Positions 52,661-63,530 of a stretch of DNA of 64,000 nt are shown here, in pieces. Below the pieces are notes generated by a model that worked only from the letters and a program-made list of their open reading frames with translations, was not told the DNA's origin and did no database searches. This DNA is from Basidiobolus meristosporus CBS 931.73 (taxonomy: Eukaryota > Basidiobolomycota > Basidiobolomycetes > Basidiobolales > Basidiobolaceae), in NCBI GenBank assembly GCA_002104905.1, contig MCFE01000368.1:1-64000 (forward strand). The letters run 5' to 3'. Within the stretch, counting starts at the first letter, position 1. Each line of letters opens with the position of its first letter. A program made the position numbers and the translations under genes.

Positions 52661-55600
52661 TTAACTAGATTTGAACTTTACTAAAAGTGACAACACTTGA
52701 TACTGTAGGTACTGGCTTCACAGCAGATAAGCAGACCTCACCCTATGAAAATGTTTGGGTTGTATGGGTTGATCCAATCTGGATCCGCTGTCAGGATCCC
52801 GCAAGGAGGCTGTCATAATGCTGGCAATTTGGAACAAAGGACCCTGTACACAATCTTTTGATGGGGTTGTAATGGTGTCTTGCTAATTTTACTGCTAAAT
52901 TAAGTTAAAAGCCTGACAGTGTTTGAACATTCTTTTGACACAAGCTCCATGGCATTCTAATAGTCTTCATGCACTCTACAGGTATTTGAGCAGCTCTAAC
53001 TGGCCAATACATCCAGTTGCCTCATATGACAGAAAACTAGATGGTGTTCTGACAGCCTCATTGCAAACCTCCAATTGCATTAGGACAGCAGTACAGCAGC
53101 CTACAGTTAGCTCTGTATAATGCTACTATGAATAAGTGGTATTTTCTTTTTTTTCCTCCCCTTGCACCATTCATATTTCCACTGTAAAATCCCCTCTTTA
53201 TTGCATACCCATTACTACCTTAGGTATTGCACATGTTGTTTAAATCAAAAGAAATTATGGTCTCCTGCTTACAAATCTCTGCATATATGCACACCAATCT
53301 CATTTGAAGTACATCTATCACCTTAACTTTCCAGCTCTTTAGTATGATACTTGCAAATTTCCATAAACCTTGAATTGCTGTCAACATAAACAACTTGCAG
53401 ACATATTCTTGGTGGCTGCCACTTTGGCCATGAAAGCCTCCAGAATATCTGCAAAGCACTTTTTGGTATTTAGCTGATATATATTCCTTCTCCCTACTGT
53501 ATTTAGTCCCTGTTATAGGTGTGCTCTGGCTCTTATTTGGGTGAATTCCATATTAATGGTGTAGAAATTGGCTTGGAACCAAGAGAAATCTGGCATACTT
53601 TAGTCAAGTGTTTGATTAAAAATTAATCTCTTGTTGCACCCAGCCCAACTTTGCATTCCTCAACTGATTACCCATGCATCATGGCTGCTTAGCTCTAAAT
53701 ACCAAAGGCATTTACTTTTAAAGCATAGGTGTCTACATGTGCACATCTGTCCTTCATATTTTCCAATTCTTTTGGCTGTCCATCATATGCTAACCATCAC
53801 ATCCATGGCAGACTTGAAGGTAATATTCTTGATGAGACTGGGATGTGGTAGTACCTGCAACATGACTCATCTTCCTATCTCCCCACACACCTGCTCCATA
53901 GGATACTCCCAAAGAATGCAGCAAGGCCCAATATTTTCCATACATGAAGCAAGATGGAATGGAGAATGGCCAAAGTAATGACAGAGTCTGATGGATTCAG
54001 CTCTATGCTTGTAGTATGGTTGCTCAAATTGCATCACAAACTCCCGGCATAAAGGCCGTAAACACATCAAGTTGACATTGGAGAGCCACTTCTAGATAAA
54101 TATTGCTACTATGTCAACATGTGACTCCTACTGTTCTTAATGTACACCTGGAAGGAGTGGCTTGAGATGGGCACTTGAATAAATACATATCCAGCTCATC
54201 CATTCCTGGAATTTGAATTATTTCATATTAATATGAGTATCTTTCAGAGCCCTTGATGAGTGCATCAGGTAGAAACTACTCTGTAATATCTTGTAAATTC
54301 TTTCAAACATCACTGGTATCTCATAGGTCTCATTTAGCTTGAAATACCCTATGTACAGCTTGGTCATTAATAAAGGGATTTTGATGAAAAGCTACTACAT
54401 TGCTACCATTGGAAAGCATTTGCTCCACCAGATACTATGTATGGTTAATATCTCCAGTTTCTGATTAATTCAAAATTCTGGCCAATGGCATATTGCATGT
54501 TCCATAAGCATTTTCCTGATTTCAAACAAGCAAAATGATTATGGGCCAGCAATGATATACTACAAATTACCTCAAGAGTAGTAAAAACTATCAAAGGCAG
54601 AAGAATAAGGGTGCAATTGTTAAAACCAGTGGCTTCCCCAAGAGCCCATCACCAGCAGGGCTGAAAGCTCCAAACAAGCACCAGGTAGCTAGAAGAGTGC
54701 TAATAAGGGAAGTGCAGGAAGACACAGATGCACCAGCACAACATTTTCCAAGGAAAATGTGTAGCTCTACTCAAGAAGCACTCATTCAAAGTAGTAGTGA
54801 AGGGCCTGGAGGTGATAAAAACAAGTGGCTACCTTGGGAGACCATCACAGCATGGGCTGAGAGCCTGAAAAAGCAGGAAAGAAACAACAGGTTGCTTGCA
54901 GAGTGCCAGCTAGGGACAAGCTGGTCTAAACAGATGCATCAAAGTGGCATTTATTAAGGAGAAAATGTAGTTTAATGCAACAAGCACTCAGAGGAAGTAG
55001 TAGTCAAAGGCCTGGCAGTAATAAAGGAAAGTCTACCCAATCAGAGACAGGGAGGCATGGGAAAAAGCTGCTATTCTTGCCAATTAACACCACAAGCCTG
55101 GAACAGACTGAATCCCACCATAGCCAAGAAGAGTTACCAACAAGAAAACAGCTGTTTTCACAGGAGTTGGAAGCACAGCCAGTTGAGCTACAGTCCAGTG
55201 GGGTAGATGGGTTTGCAGAGAAAGGCAATTTGTCTACCACAGTCTCCATATCCTCCATTGTTGACAGAGTGGAGTTCTCACTGACAGATAAAGTAACAAC
55301 ATCATGTACTCAAGAGGTTATCACAATGCCTTCAGTGGAACTTTGGAACATTAGTGTTCACACTAAGAGGTGGTTGTGCTTCTTTAAGCACAGTGCTCAA
55401 GAAAATGCACTTGAATATTGCAACACCGTATTGCCAAGACTGGCAGATGAGGTGCTAGACCTTAAAGTGCTGGCTGAAGGCCATGATGTATGGAAACCAG
55501 TGAATGAACAGTGGCATAAAGCTGTAGGGTTTCTGCCAAAGTCATGGAAAAGGAGTGACACAGCAGAAATACTTATTTAATGGTAAATTTTCATGGAGTT

Positions 55601-56035
55601 ACTTGTTGAGTGTGGGGTTGGGCTTAATGTTGGTGTAGGGCATAGGAACTTGTATAGGTCAATGCAATTGGCACATGAGGTACAACTGAAGCTTCAATGG
55701 AAATAAATCAATTTGTATGCATTAAAAGTAAGAGAAGCGGTTGAGTCAGATAGTAAGGAGTGTGAAAAAGAGGCAATAACCAATCAATGCACACAAATGT
55801 ATGAGGTGTTAGAGTGTCTGGGATAAGAATATGAGAAAATTGGCAGAAACCCAATCAAAAGCCACTTATGCATTGTTGTGATGAAAAAGTTTGACTAAGT
55901 TTTTTAATACATCTGGGGTGAGATAATTTTTGACAGTCTTTGCACAGTGTCCTGATGGGGTCAATACCTCTTAGTCTTGGGACTTGGAACCTGCAACAGC
56001 CTTTTAATATGATCAATGAAAAATTTTTCATAGAG
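52661..56035 (-). mobile_element. tnp2 transposon copy D, internally deleted
   Basis: 52740-54540 is collinear with the 3' half of the transposase (13110-14930). The central and N-terminal transposase and the promoter are deleted at about 54545. 54590-55935 is ORF2, then the right arm to 56030, where TTTTCATAGAG joins copy E. Minus-strand coding remnants include SPFHLASCMENIGPCCILWE and YPMEQVCGEIGR (compare FPMEQMCGEIGR in copy A). Confidence 0.65.
54600..55700 (+). pseudogene. tnp2-element ORF2, copy D (best C-terminal half)
   Basis: From 54697: EVQEDTDAPAQHFPRK, SSSEGPGGDKNKWLPWETIT. From 54975 a 201-codon frame: SSSQRPGSNKGKSTQ, EQTESHHSQEELPTRKQLFS, VDGFAEKGNLSTTVSISS, TMPSVELWNISVHTKRWL, HSAQENALEYCNTVLPRL, ADEVLDLKVLAEGHDVW and EQWHKAVGFLPKSWKRSDT, stop at 55580, with the rest (ELLVECGVGLN-like) following. 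Longest uninterrupted stretch of this protein. The N-terminal MPPK region is missing. Function unknown. Confidence 0.6.
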
Positions 56036-56710
56036 CTGTACAAAACTATTGTACCAATATACCAAATGGTATTTCCTTTTTCTACCTCCCCTTGATTGCC
56101 CATCAACTACTGCCATTATAGAATCACCTTTCTTTATTTGCTTACCCAATACAGCCCAGGATATTCCACATTGTTTGTATCAAAAAAAAACTGTGGCCTC
56201 CTGCTTACTGACCTCCTCAAATGCACACATCTTCTGCAATTGACACACTTCTATTATATCAACTTTATGGCTTTTTGGTGTGATACTTGCAAAGTTGTCC
56301 TTTACCCTATATTACTGGTGACACATACATCTTGCAAGCATATGCTTGGTTGCTGCTAACTTTTCCAATGGAAACCTCCTGACTATCTGGAATGAAGTTC
56401 TTTGTGTTTTACCAGAGTTTTCCTTCTCCCTGCTAGATTCATGTCCCCCTTATAACTGTGCTTTGGCTCTTGCTTGTGTGAATTCTGTATTGAATGGTGT
56501 GGAAAATGGCTTGTGATGGAGAAAAATCTGGCATACCTTGGTAGAATTTCCTATCAAAAGTCATTTGCTTGTAGCACCCAACCCAACTTTGCATTACTCT
56601 ACTGATTATACATGCATTGGGGCTGCCTAGCCTCTTTATGTAAAGGGCATAGGTTTCTCCATGTGCCCCTCTGTCCTTAGTATTTTCCAACTGTTTCTGG
56701 CTATCCCTTT
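56036..56710 (-). mobile_element. tnp2 transposon fragment E
   Basis: Matches the transposase 3' end (about 13490-14140): minus-strand pieces such as FYQGMPDFSPSQAIFHTIQY, where copy A has LYQGMPDFLWSQANFCTIQY. It joins the right arm of copy D through a short CTGTACAA overlap. It ends where the left end of copy F begins. Confidence 0.6.
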
Positions 56711-57597
56711 GGTCTTGTGGGAGGAACCAATGTTGATCAGCAGTCAGGATTTTGCTTGGAGACCGTCATAATACCAGCAGCTTGGAATTAGTGACCCTCT
56801 TGACAATCATATGATGGGATCATGACAGCATATTACTGATTTTACTGCTAAACAAAGTTATGCCACTTGACAGGGTTTGATTGGTGCTGTGACAATAATT
56901 GAATGGCATTTTTGTGGTCTTGTAGTGCTCTACAACAATTTTAAATGGATCTAACCAGCCAGGACATCCAATTGCCTTACATGGCAAAAAACTTGATGGT
57001 TTATCAGTGGCCTCACAGCAAGAATCTGAAGGCATTATTAAGACAGTATGGCAACCTACAATTGGTTCAATATGATGCTACCATACTAATTTACCAAATA
57101 GTATTTTCTTTTTCTACCTTCCCTTGTGCAATTCATATATTCCACTGTAGAATCACCCCTCTTTATTTGCTTACCTACTACTACCTTGGGTATTCCACAT
57201 ACAGCTTGAGTCAAAAAACACTATGGCCTCCTGCTTACTATCTTCTACCAACATGCACACCTGCCGCAAATGGTGTACTATTTAACCTCAACTTGGCGGC
57301 TTTTTAGTGTGATACTTACATAGTGGCCATATACCTTGTACTGCTGGTAACATATACATCTTGCAAACATATGCTTGGTTGTTGCCACTTCTGCCATGAA
57401 TGCCTCCTGAATATCAGCAAAGAACTAGCCAATATATTCCTTCTCCCAACTGGACTCTAGTCCCACTTATAGGTACCCTCTGGCTCTTATTTGTGTAAAT
57501 TCCATATTGAATGATGTAGAAGTTGGCTTGTGGCCATAAGAAATCCGGCATACAATGGTAGAGAGCTCCTAATAAAAATTAATTGAATGTTGCACCT

Positions 57598-58090
57598 GGC
57601 CCAACTTTGCATTACTTGACTGATTATCCATCCATTGAGGCTGCTTGGCTTCTTAATGACATAGGCATAGGTGTCTCCATGTGCACATCTGTTCTAAGTA
57701 TTTTCCAACTCTTCCTGGCTGTCCTCCATGCACCAACTCATAACATCCATGACAGACTTGAAGGTTATATTCTTGATGAGATTGGGATATGGTAGTATGT
57801 ACAACTTGACTCCTCTTACTATCTCCCCACATATCCGCTCCATAACCCAGCTTTGCATTACTTGACTGATTATTCATGCATTGGGGCTACTTAGCTTCTT
57901 AATGCCATAGGCATAGGTGTCTCCATGTGCATATTTGTCCTTGGTACTTTCTAACTCTTCCTGGCTGTCCTCCATGCACCAACTCATTGCATCCATGACT
58001 TACTTAAAGGTAATACTCTTGATGAGATTGGGATATGGTAGTCCCTACAATTTGAAATGTCTTCCTATCTCCCCACACATCTGCTCCATA
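57598..58090. repeat. ~246-bp tandem duplication in copy F transposase
   Basis: 57598-57843 and 57844-58090 are two adjacent copies of the region with TTTGCATTACTTGACTGATT, GGTGTCTCCATGTGCA and CTTCCTGGCTGTCCTCCATG. Copies A, B2 and D contain it once. About 90% similar by eye. Confidence 0.7.
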
Positions 58091-58313
58091 GGAGACTCCC
58101 AAATGGTGAAACAAGGCACAATATCTCTACACATTAAGCAAGATTGAATAGAAAATAGATACAGCAGCAGCAGAGATCTACATGTTCAGCTTTATGTTTG
58201 TATTATAGCTGCTCAAATCCTGTTACAAACTCCTCACACATCAGCTGTAAATGCGTCAAGTTTGTGTTGAAGATTCAATTCTGGATAAATATTCCTTCAA
58301 TGTCCACAGATGA

Positions 58314-58999
58314 CTCTTAGCTCATTCTGATGTCCTTAAGATTTCTATTAATCTCCAGAACCTTCTGGAACACCATGATTAGTAATCACCTAGCCAGTGA
58401 GAAAAATATATATGGGAGGCAATCCCTCAACAATAAATCATCATCCCTTTTATCAATATATTAACTTGTTGATTAGTGTGATCACTGCTACCTACTGCTC
58501 CCTGAACTTCCAACCCCAGACCACAGGACACTCCCAGGAAACTGCACTGACAGCCAACTGACCTTGGAGGCACTACTTGTGAGGAATACTCCGAGTAGGT
58601 ATCTTTGATTATATTTGATTCTTTCTCAAGTTTGTTATTGTACAGGCAAAGATACTTTTGTGTCTTTATAACTATCAGCCACAGCTGCATTCTTATCAAG
58701 TCCCTGCCAGTGGAGTTTACAATTGTTTTGGCTTTGGAAGCTTTAGTACATTGTCATCCCAAAGGACGCTAAGCCTAACACATACTTTTGTTAAGACACC
58801 AACTAAGTTGGGGATTGTAGCTCAATAGTTTTCCCTTGACAAGCTTGTGCTTTATTCCCCATCACATTAGATTAGAGTCAGAACCCAACTATTCCTAGCA
58901 AGCTTTTGCTAGAGGTTATTGCACCCAGTGAACACCCCACACACAAAACACTTGAGAGTTGTTGGATGTATCTCTCCCTTGGACCTATACACCACCACA
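58314..58999 (+). repeat. LTR-A copy, 5'-truncated, plus orientation
   Basis: Starts inside U3 (CTCATTCTGATGTCC) and ends ACACCACCACA at 58999, with TATATATGGG at 58407 and AATAAA at 58432. Inserted in transposase coding of copy F before ACAGCTTCAGAATGCC. Confidence 0.75.
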
Positions 59000-60666
59000 A
59001 CAGCTTCAGAATGCCACCTGAATAAGTACATATCCAGTTCATCCAGTCTTTGCATTTGTATTGTTGCATCTGCATATATATATATTGCTTGGAGCCCAAG
59101 AGAAGTACTTGGGGGAGGATGCTCTGTAATATCTTGACAATTCTTTCAAATCTCTCTGGTATCTCAAAGGTTTCATTTTGCTTGAAATGCCCCATGTACA
59201 ACTTGGTCATCAGTATAGGGATATTGTTGAAAAGCAAATGAATTGCTCCCGGTAGAAAGCTTTTGCTCCAATAGATACCCCCTATCTTAAGTGTTTCCAG
59301 CTTCCAATTGATTCCATTTTCTGGCCAATGGCTTATAGCCTGCCAACTTTGCTGCAATTGCATGCTGACTTCTGTATGTTCCCTTACATGACAGCCATTT
59401 ACTGTTATCCTGTTGGAAAGCATACAAAATTCATCTAGCAACGGATACAGGCAGATATCCAGGTTGGATGGTGATTTCAACCCAGATACCTCTGAGACCA
59501 TCATTAAATCTTTGCACTGACACCGTAAGATGGATAGCAGATTCAGGTAGATGAGAATCAGTGGCTTGCAGGATTTGCTGGTAGAGTACTTGTTTATTGA
59601 TAATCCATCAAGTGCTGTGGCAAATGCCTGATCATACATACACTCAAAGTAGACCATGCTTCTTAACTATTTTTTATGTTTGCCATTGAATATATTGAGT
59701 ATGTTTGCGCTTGATTGATATTGAGTGTGGTACTGTATAGCTTTACAATATTTGTTGGACTTCATTAGCTTCTTTAGACAGGTTATTACTGGAATGTATC
59801 TGGAGTGTGAACAATGTATTCCCTCAATGGTGGCATAGTACTGACAGTTTGGACATGCTGAAATGGTGGCATTTTTGGATGGGAATGCCATGCAACTGTC
59901 AATACATACTGGATTCTGGACAGTCTCTGGGTTGTATGTTGCCAGCTACATAGAGGTTGTCCACTTGTACCATGTAAATGGTAAGTTGCATCCAGGAATG
60001 ATTCTGGCAATAAGTAGTATTGAATCCTCAAAGCCCCCATTACTGATATCAGTGGAAATGTGCCACTTCTCTGGCCACAATACTACATCATTCACTAGTA
60101 GATGGATTACTGGGCTCACTTGGCTCCATAAAATATGCTTGGCATTTGTTTCAGCAGGTGTTGTCTCATTGCATATTGAGATTTGACCAGGCTCATGCAT
60201 GGTACTGTTGTTAGGGGAGATAGGCTCACAATCCATCAGCAAACCTTCTTTGTCAGAGCTATCACTTGGCTTGCCATATTCAGAAGGCTGAGGTGAGCTT
60301 ACAGGCATCACAAACTAACCCAACTCAGTTTATGCATGGTGATAAAGATAGCCAGGTGCTAATATATAAGTATCAACTGGCTGGCAAGATAATGTTGGTA
60401 CATTAGTGACTGGTAAATGGTCAAATATGATATGTTTGACAAAACACTGACCATGCTTATTGATAAAATTCCTATGCTCTCTGCATGCTTAACAGCTGAG
60501 TGGCTTGGTACAATAGTCACATGGTCTTTTTTCTCTTCTCTTACGGTGGTGAATCAAAGTAGTCTTGTCTATGGGGCAAACAGTTGACCTTCAGCAAATT
60601 AACACTATTATATCACTTTTTGGTCAATACTCATGCAAATTCAAGATAATCTTGTATTTGAGACAT

Positions 60667-60793
60667 TGCACCTACTTGAATATAAGATTCAATAATTACC
60701 CTCCTTAGTAAGCATTATAAATAAAGTTGTGGCATCATATACATATGTATATGTGACACTATTTCCCCTTTGGTTTGGCTCACTTCCATATAT
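60667..60793. promoter_or_regulatory. Shared promoter between transposase and ORF2 of copy F
   Basis: 127 bp between ATG 60666 (minus) and ATG 60794 (plus), the same length as in copy A. Contains CATTATAAATAAAG and CTTCCATATAT next to ORF2. Confidence 0.5.
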
Positions 60794-62000
60794 ATGCCAC
60801 CAAAAAATAGAGCAAAGTTGTCTGGCTCCCAACCAAACCCCACTGCTGACTGCAGCAGAAGAACAGTTAGACAAAAGATTGCTTTGGCATTCTGTGCAAA
60901 AAGCAGGGCTACATCTAAAAAAGACCATGTTGACAATGTGCCAACTGAAGGTAATAATGTAGACTCCTCAGGCTATCAGTCAAGTAAGCAATTGAGAGCC
61001 TTTGTGGAGCCACAAGCTGACCATTATGTTAAAGCAGATGAAAATATAGCAAGCACAGTACCCTCAGTTGAAGACCCGCAAGTAGCAGTGGAAGACCTGG
61101 CAGTGATCAAAATCAGTGGCTTTTACAGGACCCCATCACAACTATGGTTGAGAGCTTAAAACAAGCAGAAAAGAAACATCAGGAGGCCAGAATAGTGCCA
61201 GCAAGGGTCAAGCAGGCCAAAACAGATGCATCAGAGCTGAATTTAGCAAGGAGAAGATGTAGTTCATCACAAGAAGTACTTGAACAATGTAGCAGTGAAA
61301 GACCTGGCAGTGATAAAGGAAAAGGCAAAGGGAGAAATGTCTACCCATGCCGGAGATATGAAGCATGCAGAAAAAATGCAGTTCTTTCCAATTAATGCCA
61401 CAAGCCTGGAACAAACTGAATCCCATCATAGCCAAGAATAGTTACCAACAAGAAAGCAACTGCATTCACAAGAGTTGGAAGCACAGCCAGTTGAGATTCA
61501 GTCCAGTGAGGTAGATGAGTTTGCAGAAAAGGGCAATGCATCTACCACAGCATCCATTTACTCCATTGTGGACGGAGTGGAAATCCCACTGACTGACAAG
61601 GCTACATTGTCAAGAACTTGAAAGACTATGATGATGCCTTCAGTGGAATTTTGGAACATTAATAGCCATGCCTAGAGGTTGCAGCACTTTGTTGAGTGCA
61701 ATACTTAAGAAAATGCACTTGGATATTGCAAGGATTTACAGCAAGGACTGGCAGATGAAGTGCTGGACCTTGCCATGCTGGCTGAAGACCACAATGTGCG
61801 GGAACCAGTGAATGAAAAGTAGCATAAAGTCATTGGGTTTCCGCAAAAGTTGTGGAACCAGAGCATTACTGCAGATATACTTATTGAGTGGTGGACTTTG
61901 ATGGAGTTACTTGCTGAGTGTGGGGTTAGGCTTAAAGTTAGTGTAGGGTGTAGGGTCTTGTATAGGTCAATACAATTGGCAACTGAGGCACAACTAAAGC
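60794..62000 (+). pseudogene. tnp2-element ORF2, copy F
   Basis: MPPKNRAKLSGSQPNPTADC, RRTVRQKIALAFCAKSRAT, SSGYQSSKQLRAFVEPQ, ADENIASTVPSVEDPQVA, then after a stop near 61159 ESLKQAEKKHQEARIVPARV, RRRCSSSQEVLEQCSSERPG, SDKGKGKGRNVYP. The C-terminal half, with more stops, retains TMMMPSVEFWNI-like, LADEVLDLAMLAEDHN and EWWTLMELLAECGVRLKVS. The N-terminus is basic and Ser-rich. Divergent partner of the transposase. Confidence 0.55.
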
Positions 62001-62008
62001 TTCAACGG

Positions 62009-62812
62009 TGTGGTGGTGTAGAGGTACTCCTGGGAGAAGCTAAACAACTCAAGGTGTGTGAGGTGTCTGATGGGTGCAATAACCTCTGTGTCTAAACTGC
62101 TGGTGTCTTTGTCAATATGTCACTATGGTAAAAGCTCATGCTTCTCTAGCTTCCTAGGTGCTCCAAGTGTCTCCAAAGGCCTCTGTGTGTCTTGTGCACT
62201 ACCCTGAAAAGCTCCTTGATGGCAGGTCTGAGATGTACTGTTGAAGGCAGGTGCAGTGATCAACTGCTAATCAATAAGGTAGAAGTGTTACTGATAGAAG
62301 GGATCATTTATTGATGAGGGATTGCTTTCCCTTAAATACTTTTCCTGATTGCCAAGTGATTACTAATGACAAGGTTCTAGAAGATTCTAGGTATCAGTGG
62401 AATTCTTGATGACATCACTATGAGCTAAAAATATGCCAAGAATGTCCTGGAAGGTTCTAAAAGGCACAGCACTCTCAACCAATCAGGAATCAGTAGTCTG
62501 AAACCTGTGCAACATAGAAATACCATATATGGTATTGAAATGGTAGAGATGGTAACACAGACCTAGGTCATGTGTCACGGGTACTGACACGGGTACTTGC
62601 CTTATATAGATACATCTACTGATCACAAAGCTGAATAACATCTGGGATAACTAATGCTAATAACTAATCAGGGTAAACATCATATGAGGATAATACTGAT
62701 AATATGGGCAAAAGAAGAATGGGATAATACTGATAAGATAAAATATGGATAAGTATATCATAATGACTATATGAATAAACTTGTCTGTGGGAGGTATGTT
62801 TACCCTACCACA
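62009..62812 (-). repeat. LTR-A copy with 4-bp target duplication
   Basis: 804 bp, TGTGGTGGTGTAGAGG to CCCTACCACA, flanked by ACGG at 62005-62008 and 62813-62816. Shorter than other full copies and diverged in its first third (different sequence around 62040-62260), so a distinct subfamily. Confidence 0.75.
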
Positions 62813-63130
62813 ACGGAAATAAATCAATTTGTACACATGAGAAGTAAGAGAAATGGCTGAGACAGGAAGTAAGGAGTATGAAAAGAGGCAATAGCCAATC
62901 AATTCACACAAATGTAGAAGGTGCTAGAGTGTCTGGGATCACAAGGTGAGCAAATTGGCAGGGAGCCAATCAAAAGCCACTTACATACTGCTGTGATGAG
63001 AAATCTTGACCAAATTTTTGTGAAATCTGGGGTGCATTATTTTTAAACAGTCTCCAGATGGGGTCCTGACAGGATCAGTACCTCTTAGTAATGGGACTTT
63101 AAATTTGTGATGGCCTTTTGACAGGATCAT

Positions 63131-63530
63131 CACAATAACTTTTCATAGAGTATCCTTCATGTGCCAACTCATCACATCCATGATGGACTTGTAGGTTATA
63201 TTCTGGATGAGATTGGGATAAGCTAATACCTGCAACTTGACTAGTCTTTCTATCTCTCTGCATATCCACGCTATAAGAAACTCCAGAAGATAAGCAAGTT
63301 CAACTTGATAACTTATATAGGGATATTGTTGAAAGCAAATGCATTGCTCCCTGTGGAAAGCTTCTACTCTAACTGGTACCCACTACTTCAAATATCTCAC
63401 ATTTCCAATTGATTCCATATTCCAACCAATGGGCTATAGCTTGCCAACTTTGCTGCAACTGCATGCTGACTTCTGTACATTCTCTTTTTGGTAAGATGAT
63501 GCTCTTAGTGTTGGTGTTTGGATAATAATA
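63131..63530 (-). mobile_element. tnp2 transposon fragment G
   Basis: Joins the right arm of copy F at TTTTCATAGAG and matches transposase segments at 14148-14300 and then 14740-14955, with the middle deleted. Ends at GGATAATAATAATA, the target of the Harbinger insertion. Confidence 0.6.

Larger units (their letters stand above)
56950..60666 (-). pseudogene. tnp2-type transposase, copy F
   Basis: N to C: MSQIQDYLEFA at 60666; REKRPCDYCTKPLS finger near 60530; 60311-59946 with MMPVSSPQPSEYGKPSD and NPxxS-type acidic linker, then LLVNDVVLWPEKWHIST; 59891-59667 with CPNCQYYATIEGIHC and YIPVITCLKKLMKSNKY; 59657-59395 with FATALDGLSINKYSTS and KSPSNLDICLYPLLDEF; a deletion at about 59393 removes the GDNP zinc-ribbon segment; then SWQAISHWPENGINWKLETL, KLYMGHFKQNETFEIPERFE and DWMNWICTYSGGIL. 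LTR-A (58314-58999) follows, then C-terminal debris. Lacks one catalytic candidate Asp. Confidence 0.65.
56711..63130 (-). mobile_element. tnp2 transposon copy F, carrying two LTR-A insertions
   Basis: Collinear with copy A: left end near GATCAGCAGTCAGG at 56735, transposase (minus) to 60666, promoter, ORF2 (plus) from 60794, right arm to 63130. Insertions: truncated LTR-A 58314-58999 and complete LTR-A 62009-62812. A tandem duplication lies at 57598-58090. The most complete second copy and the one that confirms the two-gene layout. Confidence 0.7.

Noticed and set aside
9372-62812. CRISPR array or satellite from dispersed LTR-A repeats
   Set aside because: Copies are ~1 kb, dispersed and in both orientations, without regular spacers.
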